A stretch of DNA of 64,000 bases from Microbacterium imperiale (GCF_017876655.1 NZ_JAGIOK010000001.1:310001-374000); one strand, 5' to 3'. Positions 55,695 to 64,000 are shown, counted from the first letter of the stretch. Notes: generated by a model from the letters alone, not told the origin. Made by a program: numbers and translations.

Positions 55695-56111
55695 TCAGTC
55701 CGACGCCCACCCCTCCGAGCGCACGCTGACCGTCGGAGCGTCGTGCAGCAGGCGCGACACCGGGCACCGGGCGTGTGCGGCAGCCGCCAGGTCGGCGGCT
55801 TCGGCCTCGCTCAGCCCCTCGCCCGAAACGAATGCGGTCGCGACGAACTCGAAGCCGCCGCGACCCTCCGCATCGCGCATCTCCACCTCGACGCGGACAG
55901 CCGTCCGGTGCGCGCCCCGCACCACTGCCTGCGCCGTGGCGTTGAGGCACGTCGCCCAGGCGAGGGCGAGCAGCTGCTCGGGGTTGCTCGCCTCCGGGTC
56001 GTGACCCGGCTGGAGCGGGTTCGACACTGCGACGCTCAGACCACCGGGCACGCGGCTCACGCCGGTGCCTCCATCGTCGTTGAACGCGGACATGCGGTAC
56101 CGGACAGTCAT
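55695..56111 (-). CDS. OsmC/Ohr family peroxidase
   Basis: 138 residues. The two redox cysteines are in LLALAWATCLNATAQ near residue 56 and HARCPVSRLL near residue 115, as in Ohr and OsmC, which reduce organic hydroperoxides. NPLQPGHDPEASNPEQL is the Ohr-type loop. Leaderless from a TATAGT box shared with the operator ahead of metN. Confidence 0.92.
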   Translation of the reverse strand: MTVRYRMSAFNDDGGTGVSRVPGGLSVAVSNPLQPGHDPEASNPEQLLALAWATCLNATAQAVVRGAHRTAVRVEVEMRDAEGRGGFEFVATAFVSGEGLSEAEAADLAAAAHARCPVSRLLHDAPTVSVRSEGWASD

Positions 56112-56117
56112 ACCGCG

Positions 56118-56123
56118 ACTATA
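56118..56123 (-). promoter_or_regulatory. Leaderless -10 element of osmC
   Basis: TATAGT on the minus strand then 6 bases then ATG at 56111. The plus-strand TATAGT at 56120-56125 overlaps it and is a candidate -10 for metN. Confidence 0.6.
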
Positions 56124-56143
56124 GTTGAACGTCGTCCAACTAT
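56121..56143. promoter_or_regulatory. Palindromic operator between osmC and metN
   Basis: ATAGTTG (56121-56127) and CAACTAT (56137-56143) form inverted arms; the centre ACGTCGT is also nearly symmetric, with one mismatched pair. It covers the -10 regions of both divergent genes. The size resembles MarR/OhrR-type operators; no such regulator is encoded in the window. Confidence 0.6.
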
Positions 56144-56158
56144 CCGGAGGATGCCGCC

Positions 56159-56923
56159 GTGCCCACCCTCGACCACCCGGTCGCTCTCAGCGGCGTCGAC
56201 GTCACCTATCCCGGCGGCACGCGCGCCCTCGCGGGCGTCGACCTCACCGTGTCGGAGGGCGAGATCTTCGGCGTCATCGGCGAGAGCGGCGCGGGCAAGA
56301 GCACGCTGCTCGGGCTCCTCACGGGAGAGCTGACCGCGACGAGCGGCACTGTCCGGGTGCTGGGCCAGGACCCCGCTCGGCTGTCGCCCGGCGACCTGCG
56401 AACGCTTCGGCGGAGCCTCGGCGTCGTCTTCCAGGGCGTTCACCTGCTGTCCAACCGCACCGTGCGGCAGAACGTCGCCCTGCCCCTCGCCCTCGAGCAG
56501 GGGCGGCCGAGCCGTGACGAGCGCGCGGATCACCGTGAGCGCGTCGCCCAGGCGTTGCGATTCGTCGGCCTGGACACGCGCGCCGATGCCTACCCGGCTC
56601 AGCTCAGCGGGGGCCAGCGCCAGCGCGTGGGCATCGCTCGCGCCCTCGTCTCGCGCCCGCGACTGCTCCTGTGCGACGAGCCGACCTCGTCGCTCGACGC
56701 CACGACCACCGACGGAGTCCTGGCGCTGCTGCGCGAGGCACGCGAGCGCTTCGGCACGACGATCGTCGTCGTCACGCATGACCTGGGCGTCGTCCGCCGC
56801 GTCTGCGACCGCGTGGCACTGTTCGAGTCCGGCGCGCTTCGCGAGGTGCTCCCGGTCACCGGAGCCGTCGAGCGCGAGCAGGGCACGTACCTCGACCGCG
56901 CGCGACGGGAGCTCGGGGCGTGA
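56159..56923 (+). CDS. metN: Methionine-type ABC importer ATP-binding protein (short form)
   Basis: 254 residues: Walker A GESGAGKSTLLG near residue 41, signature LSGGQRQRVGIARAL near residue 148, Walker B LLLCDEPTSSLD near residue 170. It ends just after the ATPase core, so the C-terminal NIL (ACT-like) domain that allows trans-inhibition by methionine in the ~340-residue MetN is absent. GTG start follows GGAGG. Coupled to metI by a GTGA overlap. Confidence 0.88.
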   Translation: MPTLDHPVALSGVDVTYPGGTRALAGVDLTVSEGEIFGVIGESGAGKSTLLGLLTGELTATSGTVRVLGQDPARLSPGDLRTLRRSLGVVFQGVHLLSNRTVRQNVALPLALEQGRPSRDERADHRERVAQALRFVGLDTRADAYPAQLSGGQRQRVGIARALVSRPRLLLCDEPTSSLDATTTDGVLALLREARERFGTTIVVVTHDLGVVRRVCDRVALFESGALREVLPVTGAVEREQGTYLDRARRELGA

Positions 56924-57591
56924 ACGCCCTCGCCGACTCGCTCGCCCGGCGCGGCGACGACCTGCTCGAGGCGCTCGCGCAGACCGGGTACATGCTCGTC
57001 GTGTCGCTCGCGGCAGCGATCGTCATCGGACTGCCGCTCGGCATGCTCGTCTACCTCACCCGCCGCGGTGGTGTCGCCCAGAACCGGCTGGTGTGGTGGG
57101 TGGGCAATCTCTTCATCAACATCGTCCGCTCCTTCCCGTTCCTCCTGCTGGTCGTCTTCCTCGTGCCCGTCACACGGCTCGTGTACGGCACCACCTTCGG
57201 CACGCCGGCTGCGACCTTCTCGCTGTGCTTCGTCGCCGTGGCGATCTACGCCCGGCTCGTCGAGCAGATCCTGCGGGAGATCCCGCCCGGCATCCCCCGT
57301 GTCGCCGTCACGATCGGTGCCACGCTGCGGCAGACGGTGCTGCGCTTCCTGCTACCCGAGGCGTTCCCCGGCCTCGTCTACGCGCTGACGTCGGCGACGA
57401 TCAGCCTGCTGTCGTACTCGACGGTGCTCGGCGTCGTCGGCGGCGGGGGCATCGGCGACTTCGCCCTCCGCTACGGCTATCAGGAATACGACTACCCGCT
57501 GATGTACTTCACGATCGGCGTCATCCTGGTCGTCGTTCTCGTCATCCAGTCCGCCGGGCACCGCCTCTCGCTGCGCCTCGACCACCGGTGA
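56920..57591 (+). CDS. metI: Methionine-type ABC importer permease
   Basis: 223 residues, five or six helices, with the coupling-helix region EIPPGIPRVAVTIGATLRQTV near residue 107 and LLSYSTVLGVVGGGGIGDFA near residue 165, both MetI hallmarks. Works with metN upstream and metQ downstream. Confidence 0.94.
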   Translation: MNALADSLARRGDDLLEALAQTGYMLVVSLAAAIVIGLPLGMLVYLTRRGGVAQNRLVWWVGNLFINIVRSFPFLLLVVFLVPVTRLVYGTTFGTPAATFSLCFVAVAIYARLVEQILREIPPGIPRVAVTIGATLRQTVLRFLLPEAFPGLVYALTSATISLLSYSTVLGVVGGGGIGDFALRYGYQEYDYPLMYFTIGVILVVVLVIQSAGHRLSLRLDHR

Positions 57592-57646
57592 CTTCCCGTC
57601 GCGCCCACCCTCTTCCCCCCCGTCCCCATCCCACGAGGAGAACATC

Positions 57647-58474
57647 ATGCCCATTCGCTCGCTCCGCTCACGCCTGACCCTGGCCGCCGTCGCGACCGTC
57701 GCCGCCGCCGGCCTGCTCGCCGGATGCGCGTCGTCGGCCGGTGAGGGCGACGCCGGTTCCGCCCCCGTCACCCTGCGCGTCGGCGCGGTCACGGCTCCCG
57801 CGACCGACATCGTCGAGGCGGCCGGCGACGCGATCGCCGACGGCTACGAGATCGAACTCGTCGAGGTGTCGGACTACGTCACGATCAACAACATGCTTGC
57901 CGCCGGCGACATCGACGCGAACTTCTCGCAGCACGAGCCGTACATGACCGAGTTCAACACCAAGAACGACGCCTCGCTCGAGGCGGTGCAGCCCGTCTAC
58001 AACTTTGTCATCGCCTTCTACTCCAAGACGCTGGGCGACATCACCGAGCTGCCCGACGGCGCGACCGTCGCCATCCCGAACGATTCGTCCAACACCGCGC
58101 GCGCACTGAAGCTGCTGGCCGACGCCGACATCATCACGCTCACGAGCGGCGTCGACCCGTATGCCGCCACGCTCGACGACATCGCCGAGAACCCGAAGAA
58201 CCTCGAGTTCCTCTCGCTCGAGATCAACCAGCTCAACACGGCCTACGACGAGGCGGACCTCGTGTTCCAGTGGCCCTCGCACATCGCCGCCCTCGGCCTC
58301 ACGCCGCAGGAGGACGGTCTGCTGACCGAGCTCGACGACCGGTTCGCGCTCCAGCTCGTCGTCCCTTCCGACGACGCCGACTCCGACGCGACCCGCGCCC
58401 TGATCGACGCTTTCACGAGCGACGAGGTGCGCGAGATCATCGACGGCAACGCCACCATCGAAGCCGCGTTCTGA
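57647..58474 (+). CDS. metQ: Methionine-binding lipoprotein (MetQ/NlpA family)
   Basis: 275 residues. Lipoprotein signal LAAVATVAAAGLLAGC with Cys27. Mature domain is NlpA type: VSDYVTINNMLAAGDIDANFSQHEPYM near residue 75, VAIPNDSSNTARAL near residue 140. Delivers D/L-methionine or a related compound to MetNI. Ribosome site GAGGAG before ATG. A strong terminator follows. Confidence 0.93.
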   Translation: MPIRSLRSRLTLAAVATVAAAGLLAGCASSAGEGDAGSAPVTLRVGAVTAPATDIVEAAGDAIADGYEIELVEVSDYVTINNMLAAGDIDANFSQHEPYMTEFNTKNDASLEAVQPVYNFVIAFYSKTLGDITELPDGATVAIPNDSSNTARALKLLADADIITLTSGVDPYAATLDDIAENPKNLEFLSLEINQLNTAYDEADLVFQWPSHIAALGLTPQEDGLLTELDDRFALQLVVPSDDADSDATRALIDAFTSDEVREIIDGNATIEAAF

Positions 58475-58476
58475 GC

Positions 58477-58509
58477 CTCGGCGGGGCGCGGCTGTCGCGC
58501 CCCGCCGAG
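58477..58509 (+). terminator. metNIQ terminator
   Basis: A perfect 13-bp GC stem (58477-58489 with 58497-58509) with a 7-base loop, 2 bases after the metQ stop and directly adjoining the valS -10 box. Confidence 0.85.
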
Positions 58510-58515
58510 TAGACT
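58510..58515 (+). promoter_or_regulatory. valS -10 element
   Basis: TAGACT, predicted start near 58522, giving a leader of about 55 bases before the valS ribosome site GAGGAG. Confidence 0.5.
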
Positions 58516-58575
58516 CGGGTGATCCCACACTCAGGCACGCTCACACAGTGCCGCACATATCGCCGAGGAGTCCCG

Positions 58576-61155
58576 ATGTCCGCGCAGATCCCCGACAAGC
58601 CCGCTCTCGAAGGCCTCGAGAACAAGTGGGATGCCGCGTGGGCGGAGCAGGGCACCTACCTGTTCGACCGCGCGCGCGCAGCCGAGTCCGGCCGCGCCGG
58701 CGTCTTCTCGGTCGACACACCGCCGCCGACGGCATCCGGGTCGCTGCACATCGGGCACGTGTTCTCGTTCACGCACACCGATCTGAAGGTGCGCTTCGAG
58801 CGCATGCGCGGCAAGAGCGTGTTCTACCCGATGGGCTGGGATGACAACGGCCTGCCGACGGAGCGGCGCGTGCAGAACTACTACGGCGTGCGATGCGACC
58901 CGACACTCCCGTACGACGCGTCGTTCGTCCCGCCGTTCGAGGGCGGCGACAACAAGTCGAGCCGGGCAGCCGATCAGGTGCCGATCAGCCGACGCAACTT
59001 CATCGAGCTCTGCGAGAAGCTGACGCTCGAAGACGAGAAGCAGTTCGAGTCGCTCTTCCGTCAGCTCGGGCTGTCGGTCGACTGGACCCAGACCTACCGC
59101 ACGATCTCGGACGAGACGATCCGCACGAGCCAGCTGGCCTTCCTCCGCAACCTCGAGCGCGGCGAGGCGTATCAGGCGCTCGCGCCCACCCTGTGGGACA
59201 TCGACTTCCGCTCCGCCATCGCCCAGGCCGAGCTCGAGGACCGCGACCAGCAGGCCTCGTACCACCGCATCGCCTTCCACAAGACCGACGGAACCGGCGA
59301 CATCCACATCGAGACCACCCGTCCCGAGCTCCTCCCGGCGTGCGTGGCGCTGGTGGCCAACCCCGACGACGAGCGCTACAAGCCCTACTTCGGCCAGACG
59401 GTGCGCACGCCGCTGTTCGATGTCGAGGTTCCCGTCCTGGCGCACCCTCTCGCGCAGCAGGACAAGGGCTCGGGCATCGCGATGATCTGCACCTTCGGCG
59501 ACGTCACCGACATCATCTGGTGGCGCGAGCTCGACCTGCCCAACCGCACCATCCTCGGCGCCGACGGCCGCATCCTCGCCGACGCTCCCGACGTCATCGT
59601 CGGCGAGACCGCTCGCGCGGCCTACGCCGAGCTCGCCGGCAAGACGGTCTTCAGCGCGAAGAAGCGCATCGTCGAGCTGCTCGAGGAGTCGGGAGAGCTG
59701 CTCGAGGTGTCGAAGCCGTTCACCCACCCGGTGAAGTTCTTCGAGAAGGGCGACCGCCCGCTCGAGATCGTCTCGACCCGACAGTGGTACCTCCGCAACG
59801 GTGCGCGTGACGAAGAGCTGCGCGACCGACTCATCGAGCTGGGCCAGGGGATGTCGTGGCACCCCGACTTCATGCGCGTCCGCTACGAGAACTGGACCAA
59901 CGGCCTCACGGGAGACTGGCTCGTCTCGCGTCAGCGGTTCTTCGGCGTGCCGATCCCGGTCTGGTACGGCCTCGACGAGAACGGCGAGCGGGACTACGGC
60001 CGGGTCATCACGCCCGAGCTGTCGCAGCTGCCGGTCGACCCCACCACGCATGTGCCGTCCGGCTACACCGAAGACCAGCGCGGCGTGCCCGGCGGCTTCG
60101 ACGCCGAGCGCGACATCTTCGACACCTGGGCCACGTCGTCGCTGACGCCGCAGCTCGCCGGCGGATGGCAGCGCGACGACGAGCTGTGGAACCTGGTCGC
60201 GCCGTTCGACCTGCGCCCGCAGGGCCAGGACATCATCCGCACGTGGCTGTTCTCGACGATGCTGCGCAGCGCGCTCGAGGACGGACGGGCGCCCTGGTCG
60301 GATGCCGCGATCTCGGGCTTCATCGTCGACCCCGACCGCAAGAAGATGTCGAAGTCGAAGGGCAACGTCGTAACGCCCGCCGACATCCTCGCCCAGCACG
60401 GCACCGATGCGGTCCGCTACTGGGCGGCATCCAGCCGACTCGGATCCGACGCCGCGTTCGACCCGCAGAACCCCACCCAGGTCAAGATCGGCCGCCGCCT
60501 CGCCATCAAGGTGCTGAACGCGGCGAAGTTCGTGCTTTCGTTCCCCGTCCCCGAGGGCGCTCGCGTCACCCACGCCCTCGATGCGGCGATGCTCGCGACA
60601 CTCGACCGGGTGATCGCCGACGCCACGCGGGCGTACGAGGCCTACGACCATGCGCGCGCGCTGGAGGTCACCGAGGCGTTCTTCTGGACGTTCTGCGACG
60701 ACTACCTCGAGCTCGTGAAGGAGCGCGCCTACAACCAGGCCGACAGCGGCCAGGCCTCCGCCGCCCTCGCGCTGCGGCTGGCCCTGTCCTCGCTGCTGCG
60801 CCTGCTGGCACCCGTGCTCGCGTTCGCGGCCGAAGAGGCGTGGTCGTGGTTCGAAGAGGGCTCCGTGCACGTGGCCGAATGGCCGCAGCCGCGCGGCATC
60901 GACGGCGACCCGGCGATCCTCACCGCCGCGAGCGCCGCGCTCATCGGCATCCGCCGCGCGAAGACCGAGGCGAAAGCCTCGCAGAAGACCCCCGTGACGA
61001 TCCTGACCCTGCGCGCCGACGCCGCGACGGTCGGGCGCCTGCGGCAGGCCGAGGGCGACCTCAAGGCCGTCGGCCGCATCGCCGAGCTGGAACTGCTCGA
61101 CGGTGAAGGCGATCTCGTCGTCGAGCGCGTCGAGCTCGCTCCCCAGGAGGCATGA
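58576..61155 (+). CDS. valS: Valine--tRNA ligase
   Basis: 859 residues. HIGH motif HIGH in GSLHIGHVFSFTHTD near residue 57, [10 protein letters not shown] near residue 596, editing domain between. The text DDNGLPTERRVQNYYGVRCD and the total length match the compact, archaeal-like ValRS clade found in some actinobacteria. An in-frame GTG at 58519 exists but ATG 58576 has GAGGAG ahead and is preferred. Confidence 0.96.
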   Translation: MSAQIPDKPALEGLENKWDAAWAEQGTYLFDRARAAESGRAGVFSVDTPPPTASGSLHIGHVFSFTHTDLKVRFERMRGKSVFYPMGWDDNGLPTERRVQNYYGVRCDPTLPYDASFVPPFEGGDNKSSRAADQVPISRRNFIELCEKLTLEDEKQFESLFRQLGLSVDWTQTYRTISDETIRTSQLAFLRNLERGEAYQALAPTLWDIDFRSAIAQAELEDRDQQASYHRIAFHKTDGTGDIHIETTRPELLPACVALVANPDDERYKPYFGQTVRTPLFDVEVPVLAHPLAQQDKGSGIAMICTFGDVTDIIWWRELDLPNRTILGADGRILADAPDVIVGETARAAYAELAGKTVFSAKKRIVELLEESGELLEVSKPFTHPVKFFEKGDRPLEIVSTRQWYLRNGARDEELRDRLIELGQGMSWHPDFMRVRYENWTNGLTGDWLVSRQRFFGVPIPVWYGLDENGERDYGRVITPELSQLPVDPTTHVPSGYTEDQRGVPGGFDAERDIFDTWATSSLTPQLAGGWQRDDELWNLVAPFDLRPQGQDIIRTWLFSTMLRSALEDGRAPWSDAAISGFIVDPDRKKMSKSKGNVVTPADILAQHGTDAVRYWAASSRLGSDAAFDPQNPTQVKIGRRLAIKVLNAAKFVLSFPVPEGARVTHALDAAMLATLDRVIADATRAYEAYDHARALEVTEAFFWTFCDDYLELVKERAYNQADSGQASAALALRLALSSLLRLLAPVLAFAAEEAWSWFEEGSVHVAEWPQPRGIDGDPAILTAASAALIGIRRAKTEAKASQKTPVTILTLRADAATVGRLRQAEGDLKAVGRIAELELLDGEGDLVVERVELAPQEA

Positions 61156-61156
61156 C

Positions 61157-61390
61157 ATGAGACTCGGTACCCGCTGGACCAGTGGCGGCGCGATCCCCGC
61201 GTCGGTGCCGGAGGCCCTGCACGAGCAGATCGGCCAGGTCGACCGCCTCATCGAGGTCGACCCGCGGCCGAAGTGGACGCTCACCTGGCTCGAGGGGCGA
61301 CCCGTCGCCGAACTCGAGAACGGGGCAGTCGTCTCGCTCGATGCGACGGGCCGGGCCGTCGTCGGACAGATCGACGACGACACCTTCTGA
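61157..61390 (+). CDS. Small conserved hypothetical protein
   Basis: 77 residues, RLGTRWTSGGAIPASVPEAL at the start, KWTLTWLEGRPVAELENG in the middle. No motif recognised. It begins 2 bases after the valS stop with an AGGAGG site, so it is co-expressed with valS. Probably real given spacing and codon use. Confidence 0.65.
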   Translation: MRLGTRWTSGGAIPASVPEALHEQIGQVDRLIEVDPRPKWTLTWLEGRPVAELENGAVVSLDATGRAVVGQIDDDTF

Positions 61391-61417
61391 GTCGCGCTTG
61401 ATCGACCGGGGCCCGCG

Positions 61418-62737
61418 TCATGCCCCGGTCGAGGCGTACCGGCTCGCCGACAGCAGCAGCCGCGTGCACGCGAGTGTCGCGACCACGCAGACGACGCCGG
61501 CGACGACGAACGGCAACCGCAGGTCGGCGGTCGCGACGACGCCTCCGAGGACGGTCGCCACCGGGAACAGTCCCCACGTCAGCGTGCGGATGATCCCGAG
61601 AGTGCGCCCGAACAGCGCCGGCGGGATGATCTGCTGTCGCAACGCGCCCCACGGGACGTTCCAGACGGACACGGCGAACGCCATGCCGGCGTAGGCGGCA
61701 ATCGCCAGCACAACGTGCGGGGCCACGGCGACGCCCAGCATGCATCCCGCAGCGACGAGATTCGCCGACCACATCACGATCCCCCGCCCCCAGCGCTCCA
61801 CGAGCCGAGCCGCGGTGAGCGAGCCGGCGAGGGCCCCGATCCCGACACCGGCGGTCACGAACCCGATCGCCGCCTCGTGGACGCCGTGCACATCGAGGAA
61901 GTACAGCAGCGTCGGGGCCTGGGCGAACGCGAAGGCGCAGCCCACCACGGATGTGAACACCACCAGGGCCCGGAGGAACCGATGCTTCCAGAGGTAGCTC
62001 ATCGCCTCGCGGGCCGGTAGCGGCGTGGGCGCCGGGGCGACGGCCACCGGCTCGGGCGACACCGCCGCGACCGTCTCACCGACCGGTGCCGCCGCGTCGA
62101 GCGATCGGGACGCACGCGCGGCGCCGATCGGCAGCAGGAGCGCGAGCGCGATGGGCACGAGATACCCCACGGCCCCGCTCCACAGGGGCAATGCCAACGA
62201 GACCGCGAACAGCAGCCCGGCCGCCGGTTGGGCGAGGAAGCTGTCGATCGTGATCTGCGCGGCCTGGATGCGCCCGTTCGCCCGTTCGAGCTGGTTGCGG
62301 CGCACCAAGCCGGGAATGACCGCGTTCGTCGCGTTGTCGAACAGCGTCTCGCCGAATCCGAAGATCAGCGTGCCGATCAGCAGCCAGACGATGTCGAGGC
62401 GGCCGGTCGCCGTCAGCACCGCCAACCCGATCGCGGCGAACCCGCGGATGCCGTTGGCGAGCGCCATGACGCGCCGCCGGTCGAATCGGTCGACGACGAC
62501 ACCGGCGGGAACGCCGAACACGAGCCACGGGACGAACGCCGCCGCCGCGAGCAGCGAGATGAGCAAAGGATCACGCGTGAGGGTCGTCGCGATGAGCGGC
62601 ACAGCCGTGCGACCGAGGCCGTCGGCGAGGTTGCTGAAGGCCGCGGCGGTCCACAGGCGGCTGAAGTCACGGCCCAGCGGGACGGGATGACCGGAGTGGA
62701 GCTCGGCGGCGGCCTCCGCCTGCGTCGCGTTGCCCAT
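61418..62737 (-). CDS. MFS transporter (exporter type)
   Basis: 439 residues, 12 predicted helices, with the loop 2-3 motif GVPAGVVVDRFDRRRVM near residue 75 and a 40-residue Pro/Ala/Val-rich central loop. It resembles the enterobactin-exporter-like MFS group. Substrate unknown. It starts 1 base after the stop of the ArsR-type regulator gene, so the two are one operon. Confidence 0.9.
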   Translation of the reverse strand: MGNATQAEAAAELHSGHPVPLGRDFSRLWTAAAFSNLADGLGRTAVPLIATTLTRDPLLISLLAAAAFVPWLVFGVPAGVVVDRFDRRRVMALANGIRGFAAIGLAVLTATGRLDIVWLLIGTLIFGFGETLFDNATNAVIPGLVRRNQLERANGRIQAAQITIDSFLAQPAAGLLFAVSLALPLWSGAVGYLVPIALALLLPIGAARASRSLDAAAPVGETVAAVSPEPVAVAPAPTPLPAREAMSYLWKHRFLRALVVFTSVVGCAFAFAQAPTLLYFLDVHGVHEAAIGFVTAGVGIGALAGSLTAARLVERWGRGIVMWSANLVAAGCMLGVAVAPHVVLAIAAYAGMAFAVSVWNVPWGALRQQIIPPALFGRTLGIIRTLTWGLFPVATVLGGVVATADLRLPFVVAGVVCVVATLACTRLLLSASRYASTGA

Positions 62738-62738
62738 G

Positions 62739-63353
62739 TCAGTTGCCCTCGAGCGGCAGCGGGAAGACGTCGGCACGCAGGGACACCGTGCGCGCGTCAT
62801 CCGGCACGTCTTCGTCCCGAACGCGGTACTCGTCGACGAGCTCGTCGATGACGGCCTGGACGCGCTTCGAGACCTCGGCGAGCTGATCCGCGGTGAGCCG
62901 AAGCGACGACGTGGCGATGAGCGAGTGCTGCGCCCAGGCGTCGAGCTCATCGTCGAGACTGGTCCCGACGAACCTCATCAGCTGACTGTGCCGCCGTCCG
63001 AGGAACTCGCTCATGACGACCTGCGATGCCGCGCGCCCGGCGGGCGTTCGAGCGGCTTCGGGGTTCGGGAACGACACCCCGCCGACGGGACGCTCCCACC
63101 ACCGCTCGCGCGCGGTGCCGCGACCCTCGACCTCGCGGATCAGGTCGTGCTTGGCCAGCGCGCGCAGGTGGTAACTCGTCGACCCCGACGACTCCCCCGT
63201 CATCTCCGCCAACGAGCTGGCGGTCTGCGGTCCGTACTGACTGAGGATGTCGTAGATCTGCACCCGGATGGGATGAGCGAGCGCTCGCAACGCGCCCGCG
63301 TCGAGGGTGCGCACATGCGAGCTGTCCGGGAGCGAGGGCTTGTCGTCGACCAT
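62739..63353 (-). CDS. ArsR-type winged-helix regulator
   Basis: 204 residues. Winged helix at about 18-85: LAHPIRVQIYDILSQYGPQT and SSGSTSYHLRALAKHDLIRE, then a helical C-terminal domain. No metal-binding Cys pair typical of ArsR/SmtB is visible, so it likely senses a ligand of the MFS pump. ATG at 63353 lies next to a palindrome that includes its own -10 box. Confidence 0.88.
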   Translation of the reverse strand: MVDDKPSLPDSSHVRTLDAGALRALAHPIRVQIYDILSQYGPQTASSLAEMTGESSGSTSYHLRALAKHDLIREVEGRGTARERWWERPVGGVSFPNPEAARTPAGRAASQVVMSEFLGRRHSQLMRFVGTSLDDELDAWAQHSLIATSSLRLTADQLAEVSKRVQAVIDELVDEYRVRDEDVPDDARTVSLRADVFPLPLEGN

Positions 63354-63356
63354 GTC

Positions 63357-63374
63357 TGCAAAGATATCTTTGCA
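63357..63374. promoter_or_regulatory. Palindromic operator of the ArsR-MFS operon
   Basis: Perfect 18-bp palindrome TGCAAAGATATCTTTGCA, with a further half-site CTTTGCA at 63382-63388. It contains the TATCTT -10 box and ends 4 bases before the regulator ATG. Likely autoregulation. Confidence 0.8.
63361..63366 (-). promoter_or_regulatory. Probable leaderless -10 element of the ArsR-type gene
   Basis: TATCTT on the minus strand, then 7 bases, then ATG at 63353; inside the palindrome. Confidence 0.45.
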
Positions 63375-63408
63375 ACGTGCGCTTTGCAAGACTTTCTCTG
63401 CATCGGTC

Positions 63409-63414
63409 TACGCT
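63409..63414 (+). promoter_or_regulatory. Leaderless -10 element of the M3 peptidase gene
   Basis: TACGCT then 6 bases then ATG at 63421. Confidence 0.55.
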
Positions 63415-63420
63415 AGAGCC

Positions 63421-64000
63421 ATGACGGATCCCCACAACCCTCTGCTCGGCGCCTCGACGATGCCCCACGGACTGCCGGACTACCGCGCGATCCGGCCGGA
63501 GCATTACCTGCCCGCCTTCCAGGTGGCGTTCGAGGAACAGCGCTCCGAGATCCAGGCGATCGCGACGGACGACGCCGCCCCGACCTTCGCCAACACGATC
63601 GAGGCCTGGGAGCGCAGCGGCCGGCTCTTGGCGCACGTGGCGCACACCTTCTTCACCGTCAGTTCCGCCGATGCCACCCCCGAGATCCAGCGCATCGACG
63701 AGGAGCTCGCGCCCCTCATGTCGGCCCACAGCGATGGGATCCTGCTCGACGGCCGCCTGTACGACCGCGTCCGCCGCGTGCACGACGACCTCGCCCACTC
63801 GGACCTCACCCCGGAGCAGCGGTACCTGGTCGAACGCCGCTTCGTGCAGATGACTCATGCGGGCGCCGCCCTCGACGACGAGGCGAAGGCGCGACTGACG
63901 GAGATGAACAGCCGGCTCTCGGTGCTGACCACGACGTTCGAGAAGAACCTGCTGGCAGACACCAACGAGCTCGCGGTGGTCTTCGACGACGTCGCCGACC
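63421..64000 (+). CDS. M3 family metallopeptidase, Dcp-like (partial)
   Basis: 193 residues are present before the window ends; the zinc HEXXH part is not included. The N-terminal domain (LPDYRAIRPEHYLPAFQVAF, PTFANTIEAWERSGRLL, EARLTEMNSRLS-like KARLTEMNSRLS) matches peptidyl-dipeptidase Dcp/oligopeptidase A. No signal peptide, so cytoplasmic peptide breakdown is likely. Confidence 0.9.
   Translation, partial: MTDPHNPLLGASTMPHGLPDYRAIRPEHYLPAFQVAFEEQRSEIQAIATDDAAPTFANTIEAWERSGRLLAHVAHTFFTVSSADATPEIQRIDEELAPLMSAHSDGILLDGRLYDRVRRVHDDLAHSDLTPEQRYLVERRFVQMTHAGAALDDEAKARLTEMNSRLSVLTTTFEKNLLADTNELAVVFDDVAD

Noticed and set aside
56144..56158. SAM or other methionine riboswitch before metN
   Set aside because: Only about 27 bases separate the predicted transcription start from the metN codon, too short for a SAM riboswitch.

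Overview
This 64 kb window is high-GC DNA that reads as a core chromosomal segment of an actinobacterium. It is most likely from the family Microbacteriaceae and probably close to Microbacterium. The evidence is the gene order (lepA, hemW, hrcA, dnaJ2, rsmE, HIT, phoH, ybeY, CNNM hemolysin; obg-proB-proA-nadD-rsfS; ileS-folC-DUF4233-ndk), a translational T-box before ileS, a CIRCE element before hrcA, a class E sortase-like LAVTG tail, and many starts that look leaderless. The genus is an inference from recalled gene order; no database search was possible.

Layout. 1-9.5 kb: a minus-strand block carrying translation quality and heat-shock functions: lepA, a DUF1990 gene, hemW, CIRCE-controlled hrcA-dnaJ, rsmE, then HIT-phoH-ybeY-hemolysin, joined by short overlaps. 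9.7-15.6 kb: a giant secreted nuclease/5'-nucleotidase fusion and an alpha/beta hydrolase sit between lepA and rpsT. 15.7-22.5 kb: rpsT, holA, comEC and comEA. Here holA and comEC are separated by a 2.4 kb block (oxidoreductase, CPBP protease, TetR regulator) flanked by a 24-bp direct repeat. 22.5-30.4 kb: an accessory region between comEA and leuS. It holds small two-helix membrane proteins, lipoproteins, an SRAP gene, a degraded second SRAP copy, a frameshifted lipoprotein gene and a truncated hydrolase.

30.4-38 kb: leuS with a short leucine-containing leader ORF, a pabB-like gene, dedA, an APP1-domain phosphatase gene, a second SRAP gene overlapping a putative base-repair gene, and tRNA-Ala(GGC). 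38-45 kb: rsfS, an acidic membrane protein, nadD, proA, proB, obg, rpmA and rplU. 45-49 kb: DUF4031, RNase E/G and a VKOR family protein. 48.8-54.5 kb: the ndk-DUF4233-folC-ileS operon behind a T-box. 54.5-64 kb: a pentapeptide-repeat protein, a GNAT acetyltransferase, OsmC, a methionine-type ABC importer (metN-metI-metQ), valS, an MFS exporter with an ArsR-type regulator, and the start of an M3 peptidase.

The most notable points are these. A regular signal (TANNNT, then six bases, then the start codon) at 17 genes suggests leaderless transcription. A likely leaderless 15-codon ORF overlaps the leuS start. A 24-bp repeat marks a probable insertion beside holA. A palindrome covers both divergent promoters between osmC and metN. 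Decayed gene copies mark the comEA-leuS interval as a recombination hot spot.
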